Shown: positions 31,969 through 43,753, counted from the first letter of the stretch. The stretch: DNA of 64,000 nt from DASUPK01 sp963833375 (GCA_963833375.1 CAWHXR010000004.1:434001-498000); one strand, 5' to 3'. A program made the numbers and translations. The notes: generated by a model not told the origin, from the letters alone.

Positions 31969-33679
31969 CTACTCGGCCGCCTGCTCCTCGCCAGATCCGG
32001 CGGCGGTTCTTGTGGCCGCCGAATGTGTGCTGGCCTCCCCGTCGGGCTGGCCGCCATCCTCGGAGGCCTCGGGTTCCTCGGCGGCGGGCTCTTCCTCGGC
32101 GGCCTCCTCGGGTTCCTCCGCGGGAGCCTCCTCCTCGGCCGGGGCCTCCTCCTCGGCGGGAGCCTCCTCCTCGGCGGGAGCCCTCCTCCTCCTCGGCGGG
32201 GGCCTCCTCCTCCTCGGCGGGGGCCTCCTCCTCGGTTGCCTCGGCCTCGGCGCTCTCGTCGAACTGGCTCTCGGCCTTCTCGACCAGGGCCTTCACGGCG
32301 GCATCGTCCGCATCGCCGGCGGCGACCGTCGCCACCTCCTCGTCGCTGAGCGCGCCGAGCACCGCGACCTGGTTGGTGCTGAAGCGTGCCAGCGCCTGAT
32401 GCTGGGGCAGGCCACAGAACTGCGAGCCCTGCAGCGCGGCGTTCGGACAGCGGCGGCCGGTGGTCATCACGGCCATGCAGCGGCCATCGGCGGCCTCCTC
32501 GCCCTCGTACTCGATGTCCTCCTCCTGCTGGGCGAACTCGGTCTCCGAGGTTATGTCCACCTTCCAGCCCGTCAGCCGCGCCGCGAGGCGGGCGTTCTGG
32601 CCGTCGCGCCCGATCGCCAGCGAGAGCTGGTCGTCGGGGACGATCACCGTCGCCTCCTTGGTGTCGTCGTCGACGAGCACCTCGCGGACCCTTGCCGGAG
32701 AGAGCGCCTTGGCGACGAAGCGGGCGGGCTCCTCGTTGTAGGGAATGATGTCGATCTTCTCGCCCCGCAGCTCGGAGACGACCATGCGGACCCGCGAGCC
32801 GCGGGGGCCCACGCAGGCGCCAACCGGGTCGACACCGTCGGCGTGCGAGACCACCGCGATCTTGGACCGCCAGCCCGGCTCGCGGGCCACTCCGGTGATC
32901 TCGACCAGCTTGTCGGCGATCTCCGGGACCTCGAGCTCGAAGAGCTTCTTGATCAGCTCGGGATTGCGGCGCGAGACGACGATGCTCGGGCCCTTGGTGT
33001 CGGCCGAGACGTCGGTGATCACGGCCTTCACCCGCATGCCATGGTCGTAGCGCTCGTTGTAGACCTGCTCGGAGCGAGGCAGCAGGGCCTCGACCCGCTC
33101 GCGGAGCTGGACCAGCGTGTAGCGGTTGTCGGACTGCTGGATGATCCCGGTGACCAGCTCGCCGACGCGGTCCTTGTATTCCTCGAACATCATGCCCCGC
33201 TCGGCCTCGCGGATCCGTTGCAGGATCACCTGCTTGGCCGTCTGGGCGGCGATGCGCCCGAAGTCGTGGGGGGTGACGTCGCGGCTCTTGATCTGGTCCA
33301 TGTAGGGCTCGAGACGCTCGGGCTCCAGCTCCTCCTCCTCGGCCTCGCGGCGCTCGCCGGTCTCGGGATCGACGCTCGGCCCGGTCGTCTGGATCTCGGG
33401 TACCGGCTCGCCCGCGGCCTCTGCGGCCTCTGCCGCCTGGAGTTGCTCCTCGAACTGCTCGTCGAGCAGCCTCTTCTCGAGGTCCTCGGGGACCATCAGC
33501 TCGTAGACGCGGAAGTCCGCGCTGGCGTGATCGAGCTCGACCTTGGCGTACTTGGCGGCGCCAGGGGTCTTCTTGTAGGCCGAGAGCAACGCGTCCTGAA
33601 GGGCGTCCATCAGGGTGTCGGCCGCGATCCCCTTCTCCTGCTCGAGCATCTTCACGGCATCGACGATCTCCTGAGTCAT
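31969..33679 (-). CDS. nusA: transcription elongation factor NusA, with a one-base frameshift near the C-terminus
   Basis: NusA binds RNA polymerase and controls pausing, termination and antitermination. It has an N-terminal domain with an acidic insertion (about 70-125), an S1 domain (about 180-255), and two KH domains (about 260-385, VGPRGSRVRMV and IGRDGQNARLA). A Cys-rich finger-like segment follows at about 398-425 (CMAVMTTGRRC, then QFCGLPQH). The tail is an Ala-Pro-Glu repeat. An extra C at 32181-32183 shifts the frame; read literally, the frame ends at 31877 inside infB. Without that base the repeat continues to TAG at 31971-31969 (569 residues), just before infB. Confidence 0.9.
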
Positions 33680-34122
33680 CTCACCCCTCCATTCGCGTTT
33701 GGCAACAGGTTCGAGCGCCGGACCGCATCGAGCGGGATGGTCACCGCTCCCTCCGCCGCCTCGACGCTGACCTGGGTCTCGTCAGCACCTGCCAGACGCC
33801 CTGTGAAGGAGCGCCGTCCCTGGATCTCCTCGTGAGTCCGCACACGGACCGTGCTGCCCAGGAAGCGCTGGAAGTGCTCGGGCTTGGTCAGCGGACGCTC
33901 GGGGCCCGGTGAGGAGACCTCCAGCGACCAGTCCTCGAGCAGGTCGCGGAGCAATCCGGTGACCCGCTCGCAGAGGGCGATGTCGACGCCCTCCGGGCTG
34001 TCGATCACGAGTCGCAGCCGCTCGGCAGCCGCCCGCTCGAGCGCGAGCAGCTCGACGTCCGGCTCCTGATCGTGGAGCCGGGACTCGACGGTGTCTTGCA
34101 GTTGCTGGAGTTCTCTATCCAC
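33676..34122 (-). CDS. rimP: ribosome maturation factor RimP
   Basis: Needed for 30S subunit assembly, and usually the first gene of the nusA-infB operon. The 148-residue protein has the N-terminal alpha/beta domain with LRLVIDSPEGVDIALCERVTGLL and the motif EVSSPGPERPL, then an SH3-like C-terminal domain. I start it at GTG 34122. A TTG at 34134 is in frame but lies in the U-tract of the leader hairpin. The stop overlaps the nusA start (ATGA). Confidence 0.9.
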   Translation of the reverse strand: MDRELQQLQDTVESRLHDQEPDVELLALERAAAERLRLVIDSPEGVDIALCERVTGLLRDLLEDWSLEVSSPGPERPLTKPEHFQRFLGSTVRVRTHEEIQGRRSFTGRLAGADETQVSVEAAEGAVTIPLDAVRRSNLLPNANGGVR

Positions 34123-34132
34123 TCGTAGGCCC

Positions 34133-34160
34133 AAAAAAAGGCGGGCGCTCGCCCACCTTT
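34133..34160 (-). terminator. intrinsic terminator / attenuator in the rimP-nusA-infB leader
   Basis: On the minus strand GGTGGGC (34157-34151) pairs with GCCCGCC (34146-34140), followed by seven T. Flanking AAA can extend the stem into the U-tract. The hairpin lies between the promoter and the first gene, so it should stop transcription before rimP unless it is overridden. A second hairpin (about 34158-34190) forms just upstream and shares the AAAGG segment. Confidence 0.75.
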
Positions 34161-34197
34161 CGACACGCGGTTCGGTGCGAAAAAAGGTTCCGTGACG

Positions 34198-34226
34198 AGT
34201 ATAGACGCAGCCCTGCGTCGCACCAA
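34198..34226 (-). promoter_or_regulatory. sigma-70-type promoter of rimP-nusA-infB
   Basis: TTGGTG (34226-34221) and TATACT (34203-34198) are separated by 17 nt, a near-consensus vegetative promoter. The expected start site near 34191 gives a leader of about 70 nt that contains the attenuator hairpin. Confidence 0.75.
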
Positions 34227-34306
34227 AACACGGAGAATCGCCCGTCCGGGGCTGGGATCCGCCGCATGGACTGGGGTGGGCGCGCTTCGGGATGTCGGCC
34301 GCGCCC

Positions 34307-34723
34307 TCAGACCTCCAGCATCACGGTGACGGGACCGTCGTTGACCAGCGCCACGCCCATGCAGGCGCCGAAGATCCCCTTCTTCGCGCCGGCTCGCTCG
34401 CAGAATCGGTCATACAGCGGTTCTGCCTGATCACCAGGCGCGGCCTCGACGTAGCTCGGGCGGGTGCCCTTCTTCGTGTCGCCGTAGAGGGTGAACTGGC
34501 TGACGCAGAGGATCTCGCGATCGCCAAGCGGCTCATTCATCCTGCCCGCGGCGTCGTCGAAGATCCGCAGCGCCCGCACCTTCTCGGCGAGCCGGTCGGC
34601 CTCGGCCTCCGTGTCGTCTCTGGAGACGCCGAGCAACACCAGCATCCCCGGCCCGATCTGTGCCACCCGCTCGCCGTCGACGTCGACAGCGGCCTGGCTG
34701 ACGCGCTGGACCAGGGCTCTCAA
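34307..34723 (-). CDS. dtd: D-aminoacyl-tRNA deacylase
   Basis: Removes D-amino acids (and glycine from tRNA-Ala) wrongly attached to tRNA. The 138-residue protein is full length with the two active-site motifs, VSQFTLYGD (the SQxTL type) and NDGPVTVML (the NxGPVT type), near the ends of the chain. The TTG start overlaps the stop of the TPR gene (TTGA), so the pair is translationally coupled. The rimP promoter lies 80 nt beyond its stop. Confidence 0.94.
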   Translation of the reverse strand: MRALVQRVSQAAVDVDGERVAQIGPGMLVLLGVSRDDTEAEADRLAEKVRALRIFDDAAGRMNEPLGDREILCVSQFTLYGDTKKGTRPSYVEAAPGDQAEPLYDRFCERAGAKKGIFGACMGVALVNDGPVTVMLEV

Positions 34724-35106
34724 GCTCTCGAGGCGAGTCGCTCTCTGTAGATGCGGTAGTCCCGCCGGTCGGGACGCAGGTTCGAGGCGAGCGCCAGGTG
34801 ATGGCGCGCGCGCCTCGTCTCACCCGTCTTCGTCAGAGCCCTGCCCAGGCAGAAGTGCGCGTAGTCGTTCACCGGGTGCGTCTCGACGACGGCCTCGAAC
34901 TCGGTGGCCGCCTCCGCGTAGTGCCGCGTGCGGAACAGCGCCCGACCCAGGGCCTCGCGCACCGAGCTCTTCTCCGGGGCCTGTCTCGCGGCCTCCTTCA
35001 GCGGGACGGTGGCCTCCTCGAAGTCGCCGTCCTCGAGCAGCTCCATGCCGCGCCGGTAAAGCGAATAGAGGGACTCGGTCCCCTGCGTCTGCTCGTCCTG
35101 GGCCAT
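34720..35106 (-). CDS. small tetratricopeptide-repeat protein
   Basis: A 128-residue protein with about three TPR units (around SLYRRGMELLEDGDFEEATVPL, then REALGRALFRTRHYAEAATEF and AHFCLGRALTKTGETRRARHHL-like segments), each with the usual small and aromatic positions. It probably serves as a protein-binding scaffold. There is no signal peptide or catalytic domain. It is coupled to dtd downstream. The ATG is 6 nt after a TACACT box, suggesting a leaderless transcript. Its partner is unknown. Confidence 0.85.
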   Translation of the reverse strand: MAQDEQTQGTESLYSLYRRGMELLEDGDFEEATVPLKEAARQAPEKSSVREALGRALFRTRHYAEAATEFEAVVETHPVNDYAHFCLGRALTKTGETRRARHHLALASNLRPDRRDYRIYRERLASRA

Positions 35107-35112
35107 GGTTCC

Positions 35113-35118
35113 AGTGTA
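35113..35118 (-). promoter_or_regulatory. candidate -10 box of a leaderless promoter for the TPR-dtd pair
   Basis: TACACT lies 6 nt before the ATG of the TPR gene. Confidence 0.5.
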
Positions 35119-35147
35119 AAACGGCCCGCGAACGGGACCGCCGGACG

Positions 35148-36410
35148 CTACTCGGCGGGCTCGGCGTGGTCCGCCGCAGATCCGGACCGGATTGCGTCGA
35201 CGCGATCGAGGATCGAGTCCGCAACCCGCTCCTTGGAGGCGAGCGGGACGTGGTGCGCCCCGGAGCGCTCGACGATCACGACCTCGTTCTCGGAGCTCTC
35301 AAAGCCGATCCCCGCGCGCGAAACGTCGTTGAACACGATCGCGTCCGCGCCCTTGCGCTGCAGCTTCTCCTGGGCCCGGTCGAGGCCGTTGCCGGTCTCG
35401 GCCGCGAAGCCGATAATCGCCTGGCCCTCGCGGCGGCGAGCGGTGAGAGCGGCGAGGATGTCCTCGGTCGCCTCCAGCTCGAGCTCGAAGCCGCGGCTGC
35501 CCTCGCGGTGGATCTTCTCGCCGGCGGCTCGCTTCGGCCGGAAGTCGGCGGGGGCAGCGGCCATCACCAGGACGTCGGTGGAGTCGAACTCCCTGCCGAG
35601 CGCATCGGCAAGCTCGGCGGCCGTCTCGACGTCGACCCGCCGGACGCCGGGGGGTGCGGGCAGCGAGACGTTGGCGGCGACCAGCGTCACCTCCGCCCCA
35701 CGCCGGGCGGCGCGCTCGGCCAGGGCGAGCCCCATGCGGCCGGAGGAGCGGTTGCCGATGAAGCGAACGGGATCGATGGGCTCGCGGGTGCCGCCGGCCG
35801 AGATCAGCACGCGGAGCCCATCCCAGGGCCCGATGGGACCGGGCGCGGCGTGCTCGATGGCGTCGAGCAGAGCCCGCGGCGCGGGCAGCCTGCCCACGCC
35901 GTGCTCGCCGCGGGACGCGAGGGCGCCCTCCTCGGGCTCGATCACCGTGATCCCTCGCTGGCGCAGGGTCTCCAGGTTCGCCTGGGTCGCCGCGTCGCGG
36001 AACATCCGGTCGTTCATCGCGGGGGCCACGAGCCGAGGCGCGGCGCAGGCGAGGAAGGAGGTGGTGATCATCGAGTCGGCGATCCCGGCCGCGAGCTTCG
36101 CGACCGTGTTCGCCGAAGCCGGGGCGATCAGATAGGCGTCGGCGTTCGCGACCACCTCGAGGTGGCCGATCGGATCGTGCTCGGGAAGCGGGTCGCCCGG
36201 GAATGCGCCGCGGGCTGGGTCGCGCTCGAACTCGTCGGTGAGGACCGGCGCCCCGGTGATCCCCTCGAAGGAGGCCGCGCCGATGAACCGCTGCGCCGAG
36301 GGCGTCATCAGGACGCGGACGGCGTGCTCCTCCCTGGTGGCGAGGCGGGCCAGCTCCAGCGACTTGTAGGCGGCTATGCCGCCACTCACCCCGAGCAGGA
36401 TGCGGGCCAT
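35148..36410 (-). CDS. coaBC: bifunctional phosphopantothenoylcysteine decarboxylase / phosphopantothenate-cysteine ligase
   Basis: Joins cysteine to phosphopantothenate and decarboxylates the product, two steps of coenzyme A synthesis. The 420-residue fusion has the FMN-dependent CoaC half (LLGVSGGIAAYKSLEL, the active-site region GHLEVV, then APASANTVAKLAAGIAD and APAMNDRMF) and the CoaB half (ISAGGTREPIDPVRFIGNRSSG, MAAAPADFRPK, KGADAIVFNDVS). The ATG at 36410 is 21 nt after rpoZ. The rpoZ-coaBC order is common in actinobacteria. Confidence 0.96.
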   Translation of the reverse strand: MARILLGVSGGIAAYKSLELARLATREEHAVRVLMTPSAQRFIGAASFEGITGAPVLTDEFERDPARGAFPGDPLPEHDPIGHLEVVANADAYLIAPASANTVAKLAAGIADSMITTSFLACAAPRLVAPAMNDRMFRDAATQANLETLRQRGITVIEPEEGALASRGEHGVGRLPAPRALLDAIEHAAPGPIGPWDGLRVLISAGGTREPIDPVRFIGNRSSGRMGLALAERAARRGAEVTLVAANVSLPAPPGVRRVDVETAAELADALGREFDSTDVLVMAAAPADFRPKRAAGEKIHREGSRGFELELEATEDILAALTARRREGQAIIGFAAETGNGLDRAQEKLQRKGADAIVFNDVSRAGIGFESSENEVVIVERSGAHHVPLASKERVADSILDRVDAIRSGSAADHAEPAE

Positions 36411-36431
36411 CAGCCCTCCTTGGAAGCGGCG

Positions 36432-36668
36432 CTAGGCCTTGTACTCGTACTTGAGCTTGCCCGCCGCGGTCTCCTCAAGGGCGATCGTCAGGTAGTTCCC
36501 GCTGGGAACCTCGACCATCGGCGGCGTGTACTCGCCGTACGCGCCCTCTGAGAGGGAGTGGTAGTACGCGTTGATCTGGCGGGCCCGCTTCGCCGCGACC
36601 AGGACGGCGGCGTAGTGGGTGTCGGTGTGCTCGAGAAGCTTGTCGACTCTGGGTCGGATCATTGACAT
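36432..36668 (-). CDS. rpoZ: RNA polymerase omega subunit
   Basis: A 78-residue subunit that helps fold and assemble the beta' subunit. It has the conserved N-terminal IRPRVDKLLEHTDTHYAAVLVAAKRARQIN pattern with the RARQIN motif, and an actinobacterial-style C-terminal part (VEVPSGNYLTIALEE). It is located between gmk and coaBC, its standard position. The ATG at 36668 is 6 nt after a TACACT box overlapping the end of gmk, so the gene can have its own leaderless promoter. Confidence 0.95.
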   Translation of the reverse strand: MSMIRPRVDKLLEHTDTHYAAVLVAAKRARQINAYYHSLSEGAYGEYTPPMVEVPSGNYLTIALEETAAGKLKYEYKA

Positions 36669-36672
36669 GGGC

Positions 36673-37233
36673 CTAGTGTAGGGACAGCTCGCTCCGGACG
36701 AGCTTCTCCAGTTCCGCAGCCGATTTCTGCACCTCGTCGTTCACGATCACGTGCGGGAACTCGGCCTGGGCCTCGAGCTCGTTCTCGGCGGTGCGCAGCC
36801 GCCGCTCGATCGCATCGGCGGAATCGGTCCCCCTCCCCTCCAAGCGCTGCCGCAGCGAGGCCGGATCCGGCGGCGCGATGAAGATCAGCACCGCCTCCGG
36901 CATGGCCGCCCGGACCTGGCGCGCACCCTGCACCTCGATCTCGAGGACGACGGAGCGGCCCTCGGCGAGCCGGGCCTCGACCTCCTGGCGGAGGGTCCCG
37001 TAGCGGTTGCCGCTGTAGGTGGCGTACTCGAGGAAGTCGCCGGCCTGGACCCGCTGATCGAAGCGCTCGGGAGCGAGGAAGTGGTAGTCGCGGCCGTCGA
37101 CCTCGCCGGGGCGCGGCTCCCGGGTGGTGGCTGAGACCGAGAGCTCGAGCTCCGGCACCCGCTCGAGCAGCAGCTCGATCAGCGTCCCCTTCCCGACCCC
37201 TGACGGCCCGGTGATGACGAAGACCTTCCCCAC
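36673..37233 (-). CDS. gmk: guanylate kinase
   Basis: Phosphorylates GMP to GDP. The 186-residue protein has the P-loop GPSGVGKGT at residues 9-17, the GMP-binding segment SVSATTREPRPGEVDGRDYHF and the strand VVLEIEVQGARQVR. The GTG start at 37233 gives the normal short N-terminus. It lies 52 nt after mihF and 4 nt before rpoZ. The mihF-gmk-rpoZ order is an actinobacterial hallmark. Confidence 0.96.
   Translation of the reverse strand: MGKVFVITGPSGVGKGTLIELLLERVPELELSVSATTREPRPGEVDGRDYHFLAPERFDQRVQAGDFLEYATYSGNRYGTLRQEVEARLAEGRSVVLEIEVQGARQVRAAMPEAVLIFIAPPDPASLRQRLEGRGTDSADAIERRLRTAENELEAQAEFPHVIVNDEVQKSAAELEKLVRSELSLH
36675..36680 (-). promoter_or_regulatory. candidate -10 box of a leaderless promoter for rpoZ
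   Basis: TACACT lies 6 nt before the rpoZ ATG and overlaps the last codons of gmk. Confidence 0.5.
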
Positions 37234-37285
37234 GGCGACTGGATCATGACCGCCGAGACGGCCGCGAAGATCCGAAAAAGCCCCG

Positions 37286-37615
37286 CTACTTGCGCATTTG
37301 TGCGACGAGTTCGGCGCGCTGGCGCTCGGAAAGGCCGCCGATCGTCTTCGACGGCGAGATCCGGCACTGATTCAGGATCCGGTTGGTCTTCACCCGGCCG
37401 TACTTGGGGACGGCCATCAGCATGTCGATGACCTTCGCCGTCTGGACGTACTCGGGCGGATCCATCAGCAGCGTCTGGATCTTGACCTTGTTGCCCTTCA
37501 GGTCGCGCTTCAGCTGGGCCCGCTTCGACCGGATGTCGTTGGCCCTCTTGAGGGCCTCCATCCGCTGGTCCAGTGATCTCTCGGGCGCGGCGTTGGAGGA
37601 CTGGACGGCCTGCAT
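37286..37615 (-). CDS. mihF: actinobacterial integration host factor mIHF
   Basis: A small basic nucleoid protein unrelated to proteobacterial IHF, needed for nucleoid compaction and site-specific recombination in mycobacteria. The 109-residue protein has the family core: ALKRANDIRSKRAQLKRDL, then VPKYGRVKTNRILNQCRI and GLSERQRAELVAQM, a helix-two-turn-helix region. The ATG at 37615 follows a TATACT box at 9 nt. It sits between pyrD and gmk, as in other actinobacteria. Confidence 0.93.
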   Translation of the reverse strand: MQAVQSSNAAPERSLDQRMEALKRANDIRSKRAQLKRDLKGNKVKIQTLLMDPPEYVQTAKVIDMLMAVPKYGRVKTNRILNQCRISPSKTIGGLSERQRAELVAQMRK

Positions 37616-37686
37616 CGGGGCGGCAGTATATCCGCGGTCGCGAGGAGCGGAAAGAGGTTTCTCGGGTTTGTGGAAAAAACCCCCGT
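37616..37686 (-). promoter_or_regulatory. mihF promoter region
   Basis: TATACT (37630-37625) lies 9 nt before the mihF ATG, leaving a leader of two or three nucleotides. A GGGTTT/AAACCC hairpin lies further upstream, next to a six-base T-tract just past the pyrD stop. No convincing -35 or terminator stem was found. Confidence 0.5.
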
Positions 37687-38601
37687 CTATCCGGAGATCC
37701 GGGCCAGCTCCGCGCCCAGCTCCCACGCGATCCTCGATCCCGCCGCCGGGTCTCGGAAGCTCTCCGTGCCGACGGCCACGATCCCCGCACCCGCGCTGAT
37801 CATCTCCGCAGCGTCGCGGCCGCTCGAGATGCCCCCCATCGCGATCACCGGGACCGAGACGGCAGCCGACACGGCGCCGACCTGGGCCAGGGCCACGGCC
37901 CGGATGGCCGGGCCCGAGAGCCCGCCGGTGCCCGCGCCCAGCCACGGCGCTCCGGAGCCCGGGTCGATGGCCGCGGCTCGGAGGGTGTTGATCAGCGAGA
38001 CGGCGTCGGCGCCCGCCTCCTCGGCCGCGACGGCCACCGGGACCGGATCCGCGACGTTCGGTGTGAGCTTCACGATCAGCGGCTTGTCGGTCAGCGGGCG
38101 CAGGACCTGAAGCAGCGAGCCGGCCTCATCGGGGGACTCGCCGACGACCAGCCCCGACTTCACGTTGGGGCACGAAACGTTCAGCTCCAGTGCCGCCACC
38201 TCCTCCCGGCCGCCAACTCCCTCGACCAGCCGAGCGAACTCCTCGTGGCTCGTTCCCATCACCGAGATGATCAGGGGAACCGGCAGCTCGGCGAGCTGCG
38301 AGAGGTCGTGCTCGAGGAATCCTTCGAGCCCCTTGTTCGGGAGGCCGATCGAGTTGATCAATCCCGACGGCGTCTCCCACAGCCGCGGGGGCGGGTTGCC
38401 GGCGCGCGCCTCGGGGGTGATCGTCTTCGAGACGAAGGCGGAGAAGGGGAATTCGCGGAGCAGCTCGTCGCCGAAGGCCCGGCGCGCCGCGATCGCGTCG
38501 AACGTCCCCGACCCGTTGATCACCGGGTGGCGGAGGGCGATGCCGCAGAGCTCGGTATCGAGGCCGTCGGCGGCGGGAGCGGTGCCGTTGCCGGTGTCCA
38601 T
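37687..38601 (-). CDS. pyrD: dihydroorotate dehydrogenase, class 1B catalytic subunit
   Basis: Oxidises dihydroorotate to orotate on FMN. The 304-residue TIM barrel has GIALRHPVINGSGTF, SKTITPEARAGNP, the catalytic Cys144 in ELNVSCPN (class 1 uses Cys, class 2 uses Ser) and the FMN phosphate site VIAMGGISSGRDAAEM. The adjacent PyrK marks it as class 1B, which passes electrons to NAD+. The ATG overlaps the pyrK stop by one base. It ends the pyrimidine operon. Confidence 0.95.
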   Translation of the reverse strand: MDTGNGTAPAADGLDTELCGIALRHPVINGSGTFDAIAARRAFGDELLREFPFSAFVSKTITPEARAGNPPPRLWETPSGLINSIGLPNKGLEGFLEHDLSQLAELPVPLIISVMGTSHEEFARLVEGVGGREEVAALELNVSCPNVKSGLVVGESPDEAGSLLQVLRPLTDKPLIVKLTPNVADPVPVAVAAEEAGADAVSLINTLRAAAIDPGSGAPWLGAGTGGLSGPAIRAVALAQVGAVSAAVSVPVIAMGGISSGRDAAEMISAGAGIVAVGTESFRDPAAGSRIAWELGAELARISG

Positions 38602-39496
38602 CAGTGGCCCGACCCCGGAACCAGGGCGGTCTCGATCTCGTCGCCGCGCACGACCGGACCGTCGACACAGAGCCTCATGTATCCGCCGGAGCTGAGCGGG
38701 ATCGCGCAACCGAAGCAGGCGCCGTAGCCGCACGCCATGGGCGCCTCGAGCGCCAGCTCGCACGCCACGCCGCGCTCGTCGCAGAGGGTCCGGACGGCCT
38801 CGAGCATCGCCGGGGGCCCGCACGCGTAGACGGCGGCGCTGCGGGCGTCGTCGCCCTCGAGCAGGACGGCGAGCAGATCGGTGACGTAGCCGCGATGGCC
38901 GGTGTGCCCGTCCTCGCTGGCCAGCCTGATCTCGCTGCAGTCGAAGAGGTCGAGCCCGCCCGAGTTGGCGCGGTCGCGGAAGCCGAGCAGGACCCGGGCC
39001 GGGATTCCGGCGCGGAGCAGCCGCCGGCGCCAGATGGCGAGCGGGGCAACGCCGATCCCGCCGCCGACCAGGATCGCGCCCGCCGCTTGATCCGGCGGCG
39101 GTGTTTGTGGCCGTCGTTGATGAAGCTCGCGCGGGGCGGAGAAGGGCCGCCCCAGCGGTCCGTGGATCCACAGGCCGTCACCGGGCTCCAGCGCGGCGAG
39201 CCCGAAGGTGCCGGGGCCGACCTCCTGCACCAGGAAGTCCAGCCTCACCCCTCCGCGCTCGCGGTCGGCGCCGGCGACGGAAAATGCCCGCGCCAGGTAG
39301 GGCCGTCCGCCGTCGGCGCCCCAGCCGGAGTCCGCCGCGAGCATGTAGAACTGCCCGGCGGCGGGCTCGGGTCCCGCCGGATCGAGCGCGGAGAAGATCC
39401 GGTAGCCGCCAGAGGGAACGTTGCGCGTCACCTCGCAGAGCCGCCGGCCGAAGGGCGCCACGACCCTCTCCCCCAGACGCTGCGCCTGGCCGGCCG

Positions 39497-39500
<4 letters not shown>
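38601..39500 (-). CDS. pyrK: dihydroorotate dehydrogenase electron-transfer subunit
   Basis: Carries FAD and a [2Fe-2S] cluster and links PyrD to NAD+. The 299-residue protein has a ferredoxin-reductase-like beta barrel (RAFSVAGAD near residue 72), an NAD domain (AILVGGGIGVAPLAIW), and the cluster ligands Cys257, Cys262, Cys265 and Cys278 in CGYGACFGC and LCVDG. That is the C-x4-C-x2-C-x12-C spacing of PyrK. The GTG start overlaps the carB stop (GTGA). Confidence 0.94.
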
Positions 39501-42607
<3,107 letters not shown>

Positions 42608-42610
42608 GAG

Positions 42611-43753
42611 CTAAGACGGCTCCCCGCTCGGCTTCGCCTGCGCAGGGGCCTCGCACAAGTCCAGGAAGCGGTCGAAGAGGTAGCGGGCGTCGTGCGGCCC
42701 CGGGCCGGCCTCGGGGTGGTACTGGACCGTGCAGCCGGGAACTTCCTTCAGCACGAGGCCCTCGACCGTGCGGTCGTAGAGGTTGAGGTGCGACAGCTCC
42801 GCCTCGCCGAAGTCCGTCTGCCAGCGGACGGGCTCGTCACCCTCGATCGTCCGGTCGCCGCCCGGTCCGAGCACCGCGAAGCCGTGGTTCTGCGAGGTGA
42901 TGTCGATCCGGCCCGTCTCGAGGTCCTTGACCGGGTGGTTCGCCCCCCGGTGGCCGAAGGGGAGCTTGAAGGTCTCGAGGCCCACCGCCCGGCAGAGCAG
43001 CTGGTGACCGAGGCAGATCCCGACCACCGGCACCTTGCCGACAACCCCCCTGACGTTCGCGACGACGTAGTCGAGAGCGCCTGGATCGCCGGGACCGTTG
43101 GCGAGGAAGACGAGGTCCGGGTCCCTTTCCAGAACCGCGTCTGCGGAGGCTGTGCACGGGAGCAGGGTCAACCGGCAATTCCGCTCGCGGAATTGCCGCA
43201 GGATGCTGTGCTTGATGCCGGTGTCGATCCCGACGACATGCGGTCCGTCGCCATCGATCTCGATCGGCTTCGGGGGCGTCACGCGGCTGGCGAAGTCCGC
43301 ACCCTCCATCGAGGGCTCGGCCGCCACCCTCTCCCTCGCCTCGGACTCGGCCAGCTCGGCCGGGAAGATCCCGCCGCGCATCGCCCCGCGATCGCGGATG
43401 TGGCGGACCAGGGCGCGGGTGTCGATGCCGCCGATCGCCGGGACGCCGCAGTCGCGCAGCCAGTCGAGCCAGCCCCCCTCCGCGGTGGCGGCGTCCTCGC
43501 CGTTCTTCCCCTCCCGCATGACCACGCCGCGGGCCTGGACGCGCTCGGACTCCATTGCCTCCCCGGAGACTCCGTAGTTGCCGACCAGCGGATAGGTGAA
43601 GGTGATGATCTGGCCGGCGTAGGAGGGATCGGTGACCGCCTCCTGGTAGCCGGTCATCGAGGTGTTGAAGACGACCTCGCCGGTCGTCTCGCCGGAGGCG
43701 AGCAGCTCCCCGTCCAGGCGCGTGCCGTCCTCGAGCAGGACGTAGCCCGACAT
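42611..43753 (-). CDS. carA: carbamoyl phosphate synthase small (glutaminase) subunit
   Basis: Hydrolyses glutamine and feeds ammonia to CarB. The 380-residue protein has the N-terminal CarA domain (VVFNTSMTGYQEAVTDPSY) and a class I glutaminase domain with the nucleophile Cys in VGICLGHQLL, the QNHGFAV segment, and the His-Pro-Glu of the triad in VQYHPEAGPGP. The ATG overlaps the stop of the isochorismatase-family gene by one base. carA and carB sit inside the pyr operon here. Confidence 0.96.
   Translation of the reverse strand: MSGYVLLEDGTRLDGELLASGETTGEVVFNTSMTGYQEAVTDPSYAGQIITFTYPLVGNYGVSGEAMESERVQARGVVMREGKNGEDAATAEGGWLDWLRDCGVPAIGGIDTRALVRHIRDRGAMRGGIFPAELAESEARERVAAEPSMEGADFASRVTPPKPIEIDGDGPHVVGIDTGIKHSILRQFRERNCRLTLLPCTASADAVLERDPDLVFLANGPGDPGALDYVVANVRGVVGKVPVVGICLGHQLLCRAVGLETFKLPFGHRGANHPVKDLETGRIDITSQNHGFAVLGPGGDRTIEGDEPVRWQTDFGEAELSHLNLYDRTVEGLVLKEVPGCTVQYHPEAGPGPHDARYLFDRFLDLCEAPAQAKPSGEPS

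Noticed and set aside
32080..32240. Short tandem repeat as CRISPR or minisatellite
   Set aside because: The repeat units are 15-21 nt without spacers and encode Ala-Pro-Glu in NusA. It is a coding repeat.
37674..37679. Terminator after pyrD
   Set aside because: There is a T-tract on the minus strand just past the stop, but the sequence before it has no stem of useful length.
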